DNA from: Candidatus Tayloriibacteriota bacterium
GTDB taxonomy: Bacteria > Patescibacteria > Paceibacteria > UBA9973 > UBA6065
Length of the DNA stretch: 64,000 nucleotides
Reading direction: 5' to 3'
NCBI GenBank assembly: GCA_016215405.1
Contig: JACRJQ010000007.1
Location: 1 to 64,000 of the forward strand
Positions 1-7,886 of this stretch are shown here, piece after piece; position 1 is the first letter of the stretch; the number at the start of each line of letters is the position of its first letter. A program made the position numbers and the translations under genes. A model generated the notes under the pieces. It saw nothing but the letters and a program-made list of their open reading frames with translations, was not told the origin of the DNA and searched no databases.

Positions 1-58
1 AATTGAGTTCCAGAATCGAAATCCTTATATTGAATGTCCGTCAACGAATTGTCCGACC

Positions 59-691
59 ATGAGTGAACTGCAGCAGAAATCAATTCCTGAAGAACTCGAC
101 GAGCGCTTGCTCGATCCCGATCCCATCGAACAATTCCGGAAATGGTTTGGCGATGCGGCTGCCTCAAATATTCTTCATCCTGATGCGATGACGCTCGCCA
201 CCTCAACACCCGATGGGAAACCTTCGGCAAGAGTCGTGCTCCTGAAGGAAGTTAATGAGCAGGGATTTTTCTTCTACACGAACTACGAGAGCAGAAAGGG
301 GAAAGATCTGGAGCGTAACCCATATGCGGCATTGGTCTTCTACTGGGCGGAATTTGAGCGACAGGTGCGCATTGAGGGAACAGTCATTCGCACGACTCCG
401 GAAGAATCGAACCAGTACTTCCAGACACGGCCGCGCGATAGCCAGATCGGCGCGCTGGCGTCACCACAGAGCGACGTCGTGACGGATCGCGCAGAACTTG
501 AGCGGCGGGTGATGGAGATCGAGCGGAAATATCATAATCTCACAATCCCGCTGCCGCCGAATTGGGGAGGCTTCCGCGTGAAGCCTGAACGGATAGAATT
601 TTGGAAAGGAAGACCAAGCAGACTTCACGACCGCCTTCTCTACGAACGTCAGCCTGACGGACGCTGGATCATCAAACGCCTTGCACCGTAA
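59..691 (+). CDS. pdxH: Pyridoxamine 5'-phosphate oxidase
   Basis: A 210-residue protein with the full PdxH pattern: N-terminal DPIEQFRKWF, an FMN-binding split barrel with SARVVLLKEV and the FFFYTNYESRKGKDL block, QVRIEGTV, and the C-terminal PERIEFWKGRPSRLHDRL signature. The family oxidises pyridoxine or pyridoxamine 5'-phosphate to PLP with FMN in the cytosol. Length is normal for the family, and the ATG start follows the usual N-terminus. Codon use (AAT, ATT and TTC/TTT mixed) differs from the CTC/GAG/AAG-heavy genes beyond 1 kb, and the neighbour is a broken aminotransferase. It may belong to foreign DNA or to a misjoined contig end. The function call is firm; its membership of this genome is not. 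Confidence 0.93.
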   Translation: MSELQQKSIPEELDERLLDPDPIEQFRKWFGDAAASNILHPDAMTLATSTPDGKPSARVVLLKEVNEQGFFFYTNYESRKGKDLERNPYAALVFYWAEFERQVRIEGTVIRTTPEESNQYFQTRPRDSQIGALASPQSDVVTDRAELERRVMEIERKYHNLTIPLPPNWGGFRVKPERIEFWKGRPSRLHDRLLYERQPDGRWIIKRLAP

Positions 692-742
692 GGCTTATCC
701 GCGGTTTGAAATGTTTTTCACCGCGGAGACGCAGAGGAAATC

Positions 743-889
743 TTACTTCACCAGCATCTCACGCTCTTTCAGCGCTTTCGCAATCCTCTTCAACGCCTCT
801 TCGATGTTCGGGATTGAGTTCGCGTACGAGAACCGCAAGTATCCTTCACCGTACCGACCGAAGGCTGTCCCGGAGAGACTTAGGCCGAA
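743..889 (-). pseudogene. C-terminal fragment of a class I/II aminotransferase
   Basis: On the minus strand an open stretch of about 49 codons reads LSGTAFGRYGEGYLRFSYAN followed by SIPNIEEALKRIAKALKE and a TAA stop. This is the C-terminal end of an aspartate-aminotransferase-like PLP enzyme (fold type I), where the G-x-G-E-G-Y-(L/V)-R-(F/L)-S-Y-A block is typical. The remaining 300 or so residues are missing: the frame runs into a perfect 10-bp inverted repeat at 890-915. It has no start and must be a remnant, or the edge of a contig join. It lies next to pdxH, another vitamin B6-linked gene, in DNA that looks foreign. Confidence 0.75.
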
Positions 890-915
890 GCGGCGCTCGG
901 GTAAGCGAGCGCCGC
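890..915. repeat. GC-rich inverted repeat
   Basis: Perfect 10-bp arms GCGGCGCTCG / CGAGCGCCGC around a 6-base loop, placed exactly where the aminotransferase fragment stops being readable. It looks like a dispersed hairpin repeat. Between here and 1024 I see no gene, only a run of eight G at about 990. Confidence 0.6.
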
Positions 916-1024
916 TACAAAGAATCCCAGAACCGCTGTTTTATTGGTCTTCATCTTTTATCTTGACGCCGCCCGAGACGGCCCGCAAGGGGGGGGCGGA
1001 TGCGCGCTCTAAATGCGAACCGGC

Positions 1025-1585
1025 CTAGAATTCTACCTTCGGAGCCTCCGCCGCCTGGTCTACCGACTGGAAGTACTCCTTGGCGTCGAACCCGAACGTC
1101 GATGCGACGAGCTTCGATGGGAATCTAGAGACCTTAAGGTTATAAGACCTCACCTCGTCGTTGAACCTGCCGCGCTCGGTCGCGATGCGATTCTCGGTGC
1201 CCTCTATCTGAGCCTGGAGAGCCTGGACGTTCTGAGCGGACTGCAGCTGCGGATAGTTCTCCATGACGACGAGAAGCCTCGCAAGGCCTGTCTCGAGGTC
1301 GGACGCGGCGCGGACCTTCTCGTCCGTGCTGCCGGCGCCCGCATATCTGGTCCTCGCGTCCGCGATCATGCCGAAGACCTCCTGCTCCTGCGCCATGATG
1401 CCTTTTACGGCCTCTACGAGGTTAGGGATGAGGTCGAAGCGCCTCTGATATTGGGTCTCCACCTGGGCCCACTGGGCGTCGACGGAGGTGTTCGCCGTCA
1501 CGAGACCGTTGTAGGTAAGGCCGACGTATCCGAGCACGATAACGACTACCGCGATGATGATTATGGTTGATTTCTTCATAGGCAT
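1025..1585 (-). CDS. LemA family membrane protein
   Basis: A 186-residue LemA-family protein: one N-terminal transmembrane helix (about residues 5-25) then YNGLVTANTSVDAQWAQVE, the conserved start of the helical bundle, with FDLIPNLVEAVKG and YPQLQSAQNVQALQAQIEGTE further on. LemA proteins are N-out membrane-anchored four-helix proteins of unknown function that are very common in Patescibacteria. A Shine-Dalgarno-like GGAG sits just before the start. The upstream gene ends only 10 bases away, so it is probably co-transcribed with the phosphatidyltransferase. The stop at 1025 adjoins the sequence whose origin is in doubt. Confidence 0.93.
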   Translation of the reverse strand: MPMKKSTIIIIAVVVIVLGYVGLTYNGLVTANTSVDAQWAQVETQYQRRFDLIPNLVEAVKGIMAQEQEVFGMIADARTRYAGAGSTDEKVRAASDLETGLARLLVVMENYPQLQSAQNVQALQAQIEGTENRIATERGRFNDEVRSYNLKVSRFPSKLVASTFGFDAKEYFQSVDQAAEAPKVEF

Positions 1586-1595
1586 TAATTATCTC

Positions 1596-2234
1596 CTAAA
1601 TGGAGCGGAATACAAGAAGGGACAGCAGCGCGAAGACGACCGCGAGATAGAGGGTGTAGGTCGCGGCGACGAGGAGCGCGGGGATGCCGAAAAGGATATG
1701 GAAAAGAAGGAATATGATACCTACGCATTGCAGTATCATCTTGGTCTTCCCCATCGTCTTGGCCGGCACTACCCGGCCCTTATACCTATGATACGCGGAC
1801 GCAACGAGGAGGATCTCGAGGATGATGATGGCCAGGGCGAGCTCGAGGCTTATATACTTCGTTATGACTATCGTCGCTACGGTGCCGATAAGGAGCTTGT
1901 CCGCGATCGGGTCGTAAAGCGTGCCCCAAGTGCTTATCTTGTGCCCCGTCCTCGCTAAGGCGCCGTCGAGGGCGTCGGAGAAGGCCGAAAAGAGGAAAAG
2001 TATCGTGCCTATGAGGTAGTAGTCGAGGGCGAGGAGAAGCGCGATGAAGGGTATAGAGAGGAGTCGGAACTTCGTTATCTGGTTCGGCGTGACGTGCGCG
2101 GGCAAAAGGGGCAGGAACGCCTTTTTAAGGAAGCGGTCGATGGGCGTTACGCGCGTAAGGTACGTCACCTTCGCCTCCGGCACGTCGAGGAACCGGTCGA
2201 GGAACGTCAGTATTGGATTTTGGGAGCCGTTCAT
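1596..2234 (-). CDS. CDP-alcohol phosphatidyltransferase family protein
   Basis: A 212-residue integral membrane enzyme with the complete CDP-alcohol phosphotransferase motif D-x2-DG-x2-AR-x8-G-x3-D-x3-D (D87, D90, G91, A94, R95, G104, D108, D112). The family transfers a phosphoalcohol, such as glycerol phosphate or inositol phosphate, to CDP-diacylglycerol. Hydrophobic helices surround the motif and fill the C-terminal half. Sequence alone does not decide whether the acceptor is glycerol-3-phosphate (PgsA) or another alcohol; the long N-terminal extension of about 45 residues is not typical of PgsA. It precedes lemA by 10 bases on the same strand. Confidence 0.9.
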   Translation of the reverse strand: MNGSQNPILTFLDRFLDVPEAKVTYLTRVTPIDRFLKKAFLPLLPAHVTPNQITKFRLLSIPFIALLLALDYYLIGTILFLFSAFSDALDGALARTGHKISTWGTLYDPIADKLLIGTVATIVITKYISLELALAIIILEILLVASAYHRYKGRVVPAKTMGKTKMILQCVGIIFLLFHILFGIPALLVAATYTLYLAVVFALLSLLVFRSI

Positions 2235-2293
2235 ATGAGAGAGCGCCTGAAGCCCTGGCAGGGCGCGCTAGGATTAAAATTCTAACAAACAAT

Positions 2294-2321
2294 GAAGCCC
2301 CGCGCTATGAACGGGGGCTTC
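2294..2321 (-). terminator. Terminator-like hairpin after the 2343 gene
   Basis: 8-bp arms GAAGCCCC / GGGGCTTC, followed on the minus strand by a T-rich stretch (ATTGTTTG). It lies between the end of the small membrane protein gene and the start of the phosphatidyltransferase gene. Confidence 0.6.
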
Positions 2322-2342
2322 GCAACATGAGAGGCTTTCGGT

Positions 2343-2696
2343 TCACGTTCTCGGGCCTCTTTTCCCGAGGATGACGTCGTAATCGACGCCCGTGATGCGG
2401 AAATCTGTCGTTTTGAACGTCTTCCAGGCGAGCCATGCGGCGGCCGAGAAAACGGCAAGGGTCTCGAGGATGCAGATCCACCAGGCGTGGTTCGAAGCGA
2501 TCCGAACCGTATACATCCCTGCCGCGGCGATGAGGCCGAGGACGAGGACCGCCCAGAGCCCGACGAGCGTGAACGAGGAGGCGTTCTTGCAGTCGGGGGT
2601 ATGGATCATGTAGCCGATCTCGCCGAAAATGGCGAAGGCGACCGCGACGAGACAGATGAGCGTGCAGATTCCGCCGACGATGAGCGCTGTGATCAT
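2343..2696 (-). CDS. Small membrane protein of unknown function
   Basis: A 117-residue protein with three predicted transmembrane helices (about residues 3-28, 43-63 and 71-91) and a short polar tail ending GKRGPRT. I do not recognise a family. Upstream on the minus strand there is TTGCGT, 17 bases, TATAAC, and then about 40 bases of C/A-rich leader without a Shine-Dalgarno sequence, so it fits the long-leader gene group described in the findings. A hairpin terminator follows the stop. The transcription unit appears to be monocistronic. Confidence 0.7.
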   Translation of the reverse strand: MITALIVGGICTLICLVAVAFAIFGEIGYMIHTPDCKNASSFTLVGLWAVLVLGLIAAAGMYTVRIASNHAWWICILETLAVFSAAAWLAWKTFKTTDFRITGVDYDVILGKRGPRT

Positions 2697-2785
2697 GAGT
2701 GCGGGAGCTTTGGGGTTTCAGTGCGGGGTTTAATGAGTTATATCAGACTTGACATGTGAACGCAAGCTATGGTGTGGAAAACAAA

Positions 2786-2807
2786 AGCCCGCTGTTTCAA
2801 GCGGGCT
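2786..2807 (-). terminator. Rho-independent terminator of the 2829 gene
   Basis: 7-bp arms AGCCCGC / GCGGGCT with an 8-base loop, followed on the minus strand by TTTGTTTTCC. It starts 22 bases after the stop of the 73-residue gene. Confidence 0.8.
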
Positions 2808-2828
2808 CGCGGGAAAGGTCGGGGCGGC

Positions 2829-3050
2829 TTACGTATGAGCGGGCTCGGGCTCCCACAGGGGGAAATCGGCCCTTTTCGAGAAAAGCCCTCCCAGATCGAC
2901 GAAGCCCTTGATCTCCCAGAGATAGCCGTTCGCATCGAAGGCCAGAGTCTCATCCATGAGGTGGATGAAACTGAGCGCGAATCCAGGCTTTCTCGGGACA
3001 TCGACGAGGGGGCAGGCGTCGTGGTCTATGAGGAGTTGCGTAGGGTTCAT
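2829..3050 (-). CDS. Small orphan protein, 73 residues
   Basis: A short acidic/aromatic protein (MNPTQLLIDHDACPLVDV at the start, ending WEPEPAHT). No family is recognised and no membrane segment is visible. It is supported as a real gene by codon use like its neighbours, by its own terminator, and by a plausible promoter on the minus strand (TTGCAT, 18 bases, TACTAA, about 11 bases before the ATG). It is isolated between groEL and the 2343 gene. Overlapping readings in other frames lack a comparable codon pattern. Confidence 0.55.
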   Translation of the reverse strand: MNPTQLLIDHDACPLVDVPRKPGFALSFIHLMDETLAFDANGYLWEIKGFVDLGGLFSKRADFPLWEPEPAHT

Positions 3051-3090
3051 GTGCTTCCAGATTAGTATGCTCCTCTCGGTCGTGAATGCA

Positions 3091-3120
3091 AGAACGCCGG
3101 CAGCACACTGCCGGCGTTCT
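3091..3120 (-). terminator. Hairpin after groEL
   Basis: Perfect 13-bp arms AGAACGCCGGCAG / CTGCCGGCGTTCT around CACA, 29 bases after the groEL stop. The T-run on the minus strand is weak, but position and strength make it the likely end of the groESL transcript. Confidence 0.7.
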
Positions 3121-3148
3121 CTTTTCTTCGCTTTCCCGAAGATGCGCT

Positions 3149-4771
3149 TTAGTAGCCCATCCCCTCTCCCGCAGGAGACGGCTTCTCCTCCTCCTTCGGC
3201 TCTTCCGCTATCGCGGCTTCCGTCGTAAGGAGTATCGCCGCCGCCGAGGCGGAGCGCTCGAGGCCGGACCTCGTCACCTTTACAGGATCTATGATGCCGG
3301 CCGCGATCATATCCGGGACTATCGATCCGGTCGAGGCGTCGTATCCGAGGTTCCCTTTGCTCTTCCTGATCTCGTCGATGACGACGGCTGCGTCGTCTTT
3401 GCCCGCGTTCGCGAGGATCTGGCGGAGAGGAGCCTCGACCGCCTTCATGACGATATTCCAGCCGATCTCCTCGTCCTTAGGCAGAGAGTCCTTCGCTTTC
3501 GCTTTCGCGGCGGCCTTGATGAGGGCGACGCCGCCTCCCGCGACGATCCCCTCCTCCTTGGCGGCCTTCGTCGCGTTCACCGCGTCCTCCACCTTGAGCT
3601 TGAGGTATTTCATCTCGGTCTCCGTCGCCGCGCCGACTTTTATCACCGCGACCCCGCCCGAAAGCTTCGCTATGCGAGCGTCAATCTTCTCGATCTCGTA
3701 TTTAGAGGCCCCTTCACGCTGCTTCTTGAGGCTCGCGATCCGAGCGTCTATCTCGGATTTCTTGCCCTTTCCTCCCACGATCGTCGTCTTGTCCTTTGTC
3801 GCGACGACCCTACGCGCCTTTCCGAGGACGGAGAGCTCGGCCTTCTCGAACGAGAGCCCTGCGTCTTCGGTCACGACGGTCGCTCCGACGGTGAGCGCGA
3901 TGTCTTCGAGCTCCTTCTTCTTGTTATCCCCGTATCCCGGAGCCTTCACGGCGAGGACAGAGAACGCCCCGCGCAGCTTGTTGAGGACGAACGTGGCCAA
4001 AGCCTCTCCGTCGACGTCCTCCGCCACGATAACGAGCTCCTTCTTGCCTGTCTGGGCGACTTTCTCGAGGAGAGGCAAGACTTCTTTGACGCTCGATATC
4101 TTCTTGTCCGTGACGAGGATGAGGGCGTCGCTTACGACGGCCTCCATCCGGTCTGCGTTGGTCATCATGTAGGCAGACACGAATCCTTTGTCGAATTCGA
4201 GCCCAGAGACCACCTCCCTCTCGATCCCCATCGATTGGGATTCTTCGACGGTTACGACGCCGTCGCCTCCGACCTCTTCGATCGTGTCCGCGATGATGCT
4301 CCCGATCTCTTCGGACTCAGCGGATATCGAAGCGACGTGGCGGAGCTCCTCCTTTGAGTTGACCGGCTTCGCTATCGACTTTAGGGCCGCCACCACCGCC
4401 TTAGACGCCTTCTCTATACCTTGGCGGACCGCCATGGCGTTCACTCCCATGGTCGTATGTCTCATTCCTTCGGACACGATCGCCTGCATGAGGACGACCG
4501 AAGTGGTCGTGCCGTCCCCCGCGATCTCGTTCGTCTTGGTCGCCACCTCCTTTATGATCTCGGCACCCATATTCTCGAACTTGCCCTTGAGGGTGATCTC
4601 CTTCGCTATCGATACTCCGTCGTTCGTGATCATAGGAGCGCCGTAGCTCCTCTCTAGGACCACGTTCCTGCCGCGAGGCCCCATGGTGACCTTCACGGCA
4701 TCGGCGACGGCGTCCACGCCCGCCTTGAGGGCCTTGCGCGCGTCTTCCCGAAACAATATGTTCTTTGCCAT
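3149..4771 (-). CDS. groEL: Chaperonin GroEL (Cpn60)
   Basis: A 540-residue type I chaperonin. It has the N-terminal VKVTMGPRGRNVVLERSYGAP, the ATP-binding GDGTTTSVVL, and the C-terminal GIVAGGGVALI region. GroEL forms 14-mer rings that fold proteins with ATP and the GroES lid in the cytosol. The C-terminus is EEKPSPAGEGMGY; the Gly-Gly-Met repeat tail of E. coli GroEL is reduced to GEGMGY. groES lies 4 bases upstream, a classic groESL operon. No CIRCE/HrcA inverted repeat (TTAGCACTC-N9-GAGTGCTAA) is visible in the upstream region, so heat control, if any, is by another route. Confidence 0.98.
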   Translation of the reverse strand: MAKNILFREDARKALKAGVDAVADAVKVTMGPRGRNVVLERSYGAPMITNDGVSIAKEITLKGKFENMGAEIIKEVATKTNEIAGDGTTTSVVLMQAIVSEGMRHTTMGVNAMAVRQGIEKASKAVVAALKSIAKPVNSKEELRHVASISAESEEIGSIIADTIEEVGGDGVVTVEESQSMGIEREVVSGLEFDKGFVSAYMMTNADRMEAVVSDALILVTDKKISSVKEVLPLLEKVAQTGKKELVIVAEDVDGEALATFVLNKLRGAFSVLAVKAPGYGDNKKKELEDIALTVGATVVTEDAGLSFEKAELSVLGKARRVVATKDKTTIVGGKGKKSEIDARIASLKKQREGASKYEIEKIDARIAKLSGGVAVIKVGAATETEMKYLKLKVEDAVNATKAAKEEGIVAGGGVALIKAAAKAKAKDSLPKDEEIGWNIVMKAVEAPLRQILANAGKDDAAVVIDEIRKSKGNLGYDASTGSIVPDMIAAGIIDPVKVTRSGLERSASAAAILLTTEAAIAEEPKEEEKPSPAGEGMGY

Positions 4772-4775
4772 TCTT

Positions 4776-5096
4776 TTATCTGATTATCGCGAGTATCTCC
4801 GACTCTTTGACGAGAAAATACTCCTCTCCCTCGATCGCGATCTCGTCTCCCCAGCCGAAGAGGACCGTATCGCCTTCCTTTACCTGCATAGGGACGAGCT
4901 TCCCGTCGTCGTACGACCCGCGTCCGACCGAGACCACAGTTCCCCTCCGCGAGCCTTTATCGCTCTTGACCGAATCGGGGATGATGATGCCTCCGGCGGT
5001 GGATTTCTCGCTCTTCGGGATCTCCTTGATAAGCACACGATCTCCGAGAGGTATGACGCCGGGCTTTCCGCCCTTGCCTTGCTGTTTCTTTGCCAT
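4776..5096 (-). CDS. groES: Co-chaperonin GroES (Cpn10)
   Basis: A 106-residue Cpn10 with GVIPLGDRVLIKEIPKSEKS, the mobile-loop region TAGGIIIPDSVKSDKGSR, GTVVSVGRG, VKEGDTVLFGWGDEIAIEGEEYFLVKESEILAIIR. It caps GroEL during folding. A basic, Gly/Lys-rich extension of about 12 residues (MAKKQQGKGGKPG) precedes the family core. The gene heads the groESL operon. Its promoter TTGAGG-N16-TATAAT is about 100 bases upstream, giving a leader of roughly 90 bases. No clear Shine-Dalgarno sequence is present. Confidence 0.97.
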   Translation of the reverse strand: MAKKQQGKGGKPGVIPLGDRVLIKEIPKSEKSTAGGIIIPDSVKSDKGSRRGTVVSVGRGSYDDGKLVPMQVKEGDTVLFGWGDEIAIEGEEYFLVKESEILAIIR

Positions 5097-5192
5097 GTCT
5101 TAAAAAAGATTTAACCGATTAATAGGCGCCCGCCGGATCCGCGAGAAAGGCTCACGAGCCGAAGCGGACGGGCCGCGATGCGGCGTGAAGCT

Positions 5193-5220
5193 ATTATAGG
5201 AGATGGCGAGGGCGCCTCAA
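5193..5220 (-). promoter_or_regulatory. groESL promoter
   Basis: On the minus strand TTGAGG (5220-5215), 16-base spacer, consensus TATAAT (5198-5193). It points at groES and is back to back with the plus-strand promoter at 5222-5250. No CIRCE element overlaps it. Confidence 0.75.
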
Positions 5221-5221
5221 C

Positions 5222-5250
5222 TTGACTATTGCCTTTAGATTATGTAGAGT
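5222..5250 (+). promoter_or_regulatory. Promoter of the 5311 gene
   Basis: TTGACT (5222-5227), 17-base spacer, TAGAGT (5245-5250), about 60 bases before the ATG. The leader is C/A-rich and lacks a Shine-Dalgarno sequence. Confidence 0.65.
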
Positions 5251-5310
5251 TGGATTCGAAACTCACCTTCGGGCCGCAAAGCCCGATCAACCGCAACCCT
5301 CGATCCTGTC

Positions 5311-5628
5311 ATGATGAACATTGGATTCCACCGCAACGGACTTCCCCACCGACTGCTCGTCTGCACCGACAAGGTGCTGACTCCCGATCTGGACATCCTC
5401 CGGAACCGTCTCGTCCTCCTCCCGGAAGTCGAGCGCGTCGATCACGCCAAGAGCGCGCCGAAGCAAGTCGTCCTCGAGCTCTCCTGGGCGCCGTCCACCG
5501 ACGAGCTCTCCCGCCTCAAGCCCAAGATCGTCGACGAGTTCGAGCACTTCTTCCGCGAGAAGGCCGTCGTGGTCCCCTACGACGAGATCTGCGAGGACGA
5601 ATCCCTCGTCGGCACCCGGGAAGAGTAA
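5311..5628 (+). CDS. Small orphan protein, 105 residues
   Basis: A 105-residue soluble protein beginning MMNIGFHRNGLPHRLLVCTD and containing ELSRLKPKIVDEFEHFFREK. No family is recognised. Own promoter, a 55-60-base C/A-rich leader without Shine-Dalgarno sequence, and a strong terminator make it a stand-alone transcription unit. The second ATG (5314) could equally be the start. Its architecture is like that of the other long-leader orphans in this window (42663, 43143, 46434, 61020), although I cannot show sequence homology to them. Confidence 0.75.
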   Translation: MMNIGFHRNGLPHRLLVCTDKVLTPDLDILRNRLVLLPEVERVDHAKSAPKQVVLELSWAPSTDELSRLKPKIVDEFEHFFREKAVVVPYDEICEDESLVGTREE

Positions 5629-5644
5629 GCCTCTTCCCGCGCGA

Positions 5645-5678
5645 AACGCCGCCGGCCCGATACAATCGGGTCGGCGTT
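5645..5678 (+). terminator. Terminator of the 5311 gene
   Basis: AACGCCG and CGGCGTT outer arms with an inner CCCGAT / ATCGGG stem, followed by TTGTTTTATTTG. It lies 17 bases after the stop. Confidence 0.85.
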
Positions 5679-5723
5679 TTGTTTTATTTGCGCGTCCGGA
5701 CGGGCCATGATAAGGTATCTGTC

Positions 5724-5957
5724 ATGAGCATGATTTCTAGCGTATTACCGTATATACAGATAGCGGTCGCTGTCCTCCTTATAGTGTCGGTCCTCCTCCA
5801 GAATTCAGGCGCCCAGAACGGCGGAGCCTTGGGAGGCGGAGACAATATGAGCTCGGTATTCCACACGCGCCGCGGCCTCGAGAAGGTCCTCTTTACCGCC
5901 ACGATCGTATTCGGCGTGCTTTTCGCTCTGACGTCATTCCTCTCGCTCGTCCGATAA
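5724..5957 (+). CDS. secG: Protein translocase subunit SecG
   Basis: A 77-residue SecG: two transmembrane helices (about residues 8-25 and 54-74) and the cytosolic loop with the family hallmark LLIVSVLLQNSGAQNGGALGGG. SecG joins SecYE and assists protein export across the cytoplasmic membrane. The ATG at 5724 gives the normal family length; the longer open frame upstream is not coding. It is followed by a membrane-anchored solute-binding protein and RNase J on the same strand, probably one transcriptional region. Confidence 0.92.
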   Translation: MSMISSVLPYIQIAVAVLLIVSVLLQNSGAQNGGALGGGDNMSSVFHTRRGLEKVLFTATIVFGVLFALTSFLSLVR

Positions 5958-6003
5958 GGCGAGCCCATATCACGTAGATAACGGCTATTCGGCAGTCATA
6001 TAT

Positions 6004-7773
6004 ATGCAACCAAGAACCTTTTGGCGCTATCTCGCGCAAGAGCGTAAGGCCCCAGGCATCGACAAGGCGGAATCGGTCCTCCGTTCCTTCTCTATAACGG
6101 AAAAGGCGATATTCGCGGCTCTCGCGGCGATATTCGCCGTATCTGCTCTCCTTCTCGTGGCGAAGGTGAGCGCGAGCTTTACCGTTGGCGTCCCTGAGCG
6201 CGGAGGAGAGCTCATCGAGGGTATCGCGGGCACGCCGAGGTTCATAAACCCCCTCCTCGCGATATCGGATGCCGACCGCGACCTCACCGCCCTCGTCTAC
6301 TCTGGGCTTCTCAAGGCGACCCCCGCCGGAACCTTCGTTCCCGACCTCGCAGAAGAGTTCACCGTCTCTCCTGACGGGCTCGTCTATTCTTTTACGATCA
6401 AAGAAGGCGCGAAATTCCACGACGACACGCCTGTCACCGCCGAAGACGTGAAATTCACCGTAGAGAAGGCAAAGGATTCCGCGCTTAAAAGCCCCCGCCG
6501 AGTGAACTGGGAAGGCGTCGCCGTGGAGACCGAGGGCGCCAGGAACGTGACCTTCACCCTCAAGCAGCCGTATGCTCCGTTCGTATCGAACCTGGCCATG
6601 GGCATCATGCCGAAGCACCTCTGGGAGAACCTTTCTGCGGACCAGATGCCCTTCAGCTCCCTCAACATCGACCCTGTCGGTTCGGGCCCGTACCGCATAT
6701 CGGCAGTCGAGAGGTCGCGCGACGGCATACCCCACTCCATTACCCTCCGCGCGAACCGGGACTATGCTTTAGGCGAGCCGTATATAACCACACTCCGCTT
6801 CGCGTTCTATGGGAGCGAGAAATCCCTCGTAGAGGCGCTTTCGAATGGCTCTGTCGAGAGCGCGTCGAACCTCTCCCCCGCCTCCGCTAAGGCGATCGAG
6901 GGCAAGGCGGAGATCCTTTCCGCCCCTCTGACCCGCGTGTTCGGGATCTTCTTCAATCAGAACGAGAACGAGCTTCTCGCCCACAAGGAAGTGAGGAAAG
7001 CCCTCGCCGAATCGGTAGACAAGGCTTCGATAGTAGAGGACGTGCTCCTCGGATTCGGCACCGTGGCCGACGGACCCCTCCCTCCGACCATAGCGAAGGA
7101 GGCCGCGGCGTCTGCGGCGTCGACCTCGACCCCAGGGCTCTCGGCGTTCCTTAAGGCCGGCTGGAAAAAGAGCCCTGAGGGCGTCTACGAGCAAAAAGGA
7201 AAGGCGAAGGGCGCAGCATCGACGACCCTTTCCCTCTCCCTCGCCACGGCGAACGTGCCGGACCTCGTCGAGAGCGCGAGGGTGATCGAAGAGGATTGGA
7301 AGAGTTTCGGCGCCAAAGTCGACGTACGCGTCTTCGAGCCGTCAGATCTCAACCAAGGCGTCATCAGACCGCGCAAGTACGACGCCCTCCTCTTCGGCAT
7401 CGTCATCGGCAAGAATTCAGACCTCTATCCGTTCTGGCACTCCTCCCAGCGCAACGATCCCGGCCTCAACATCGCTATGTATACGAACGCCAAGGCGGAT
7501 AGATACCTCGAAAGGATGCGCCAGGCCACCTCGACCGACGCGAGACAGTCGCTCTACTCGGATTTCAAGAAAGAGGTAGATGCCGACACTCCGGCGATAT
7601 TCCTCTGGAGCCCTGATTTCATATACGCGGCCCCAAAGAAGCTCCGAGGCGTAGAGCTCGGCGAGATAACTGTCTCGTCGGACAGGTTCGCCGGCATAGA
7701 GGACTGGTATATAGAATCGGACCGCGTCTGGCACGCCTTCGCCGAAGGAAGAGACAGGATCGAGGAGAAATAG
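6004..7773 (+). CDS. Membrane-anchored peptide/solute-binding protein (SBP family 5)
   Basis: A 589-residue family 5 extracellular solute-binding protein (DppA/OppA-like). It has the characteristic GGELIEGIAGTPRFINPLLAISDADRDL, LAEEFTVSPDGLVYSFTIKEGAKFHDDTPVTAEDVKFT, and a C-terminal FLWSPDFIYA region. In place of a lipobox signal peptide there is a cytosolic head of about 30 residues and one transmembrane helix (about residues 34-56), so it is displayed outside the membrane as a tethered protein. No permease or ATPase subunits are beside it. It might bind peptides for another system or act as a chaperone-like factor for secretion, given its place after secG; that is inference. Confidence 0.88.
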   Translation: MQPRTFWRYLAQERKAPGIDKAESVLRSFSITEKAIFAALAAIFAVSALLLVAKVSASFTVGVPERGGELIEGIAGTPRFINPLLAISDADRDLTALVYSGLLKATPAGTFVPDLAEEFTVSPDGLVYSFTIKEGAKFHDDTPVTAEDVKFTVEKAKDSALKSPRRVNWEGVAVETEGARNVTFTLKQPYAPFVSNLAMGIMPKHLWENLSADQMPFSSLNIDPVGSGPYRISAVERSRDGIPHSITLRANRDYALGEPYITTLRFAFYGSEKSLVEALSNGSVESASNLSPASAKAIEGKAEILSAPLTRVFGIFFNQNENELLAHKEVRKALAESVDKASIVEDVLLGFGTVADGPLPPTIAKEAAASAASTSTPGLSAFLKAGWKKSPEGVYEQKGKAKGAASTTLSLSLATANVPDLVESARVIEEDWKSFGAKVDVRVFEPSDLNQGVIRPRKYDALLFGIVIGKNSDLYPFWHSSQRNDPGLNIAMYTNAKADRYLERMRQATSTDARQSLYSDFKKEVDADTPAIFLWSPDFIYAAPKKLRGVELGEITVSSDRFAGIEDWYIESDRVWHAFAEGRDRIEEK

Positions 7774-7886
7774 CGATACCGAGGTCCGGCCGAAAGGCTC
7801 TGGGCTCTAGGAGAGAACCTCTTGCCTAGACCCTAGCGCCTAAAGCCTAGCCTCTATAAAGAAGATTAAGAAAGCTTAAAGAACAC
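7774..7886. other. Spacer with repeated CCTAG units
   Basis: 113 bases between the solute-binding protein and RNase J. It holds a run of degenerate CCTAG/CTAAAG units (about 7805-7855) and ends in an A-rich stretch with TATAAA before the RNase J start. No ORF is visible; it may be promoter or leader DNA. Confidence 0.4.

Noticed and set aside
5097..5300. CIRCE/HrcA operator before groES
   Set aside because: No TTAGCACTC-N9-GAGTGCTAA inverted repeat, even allowing several mismatches.
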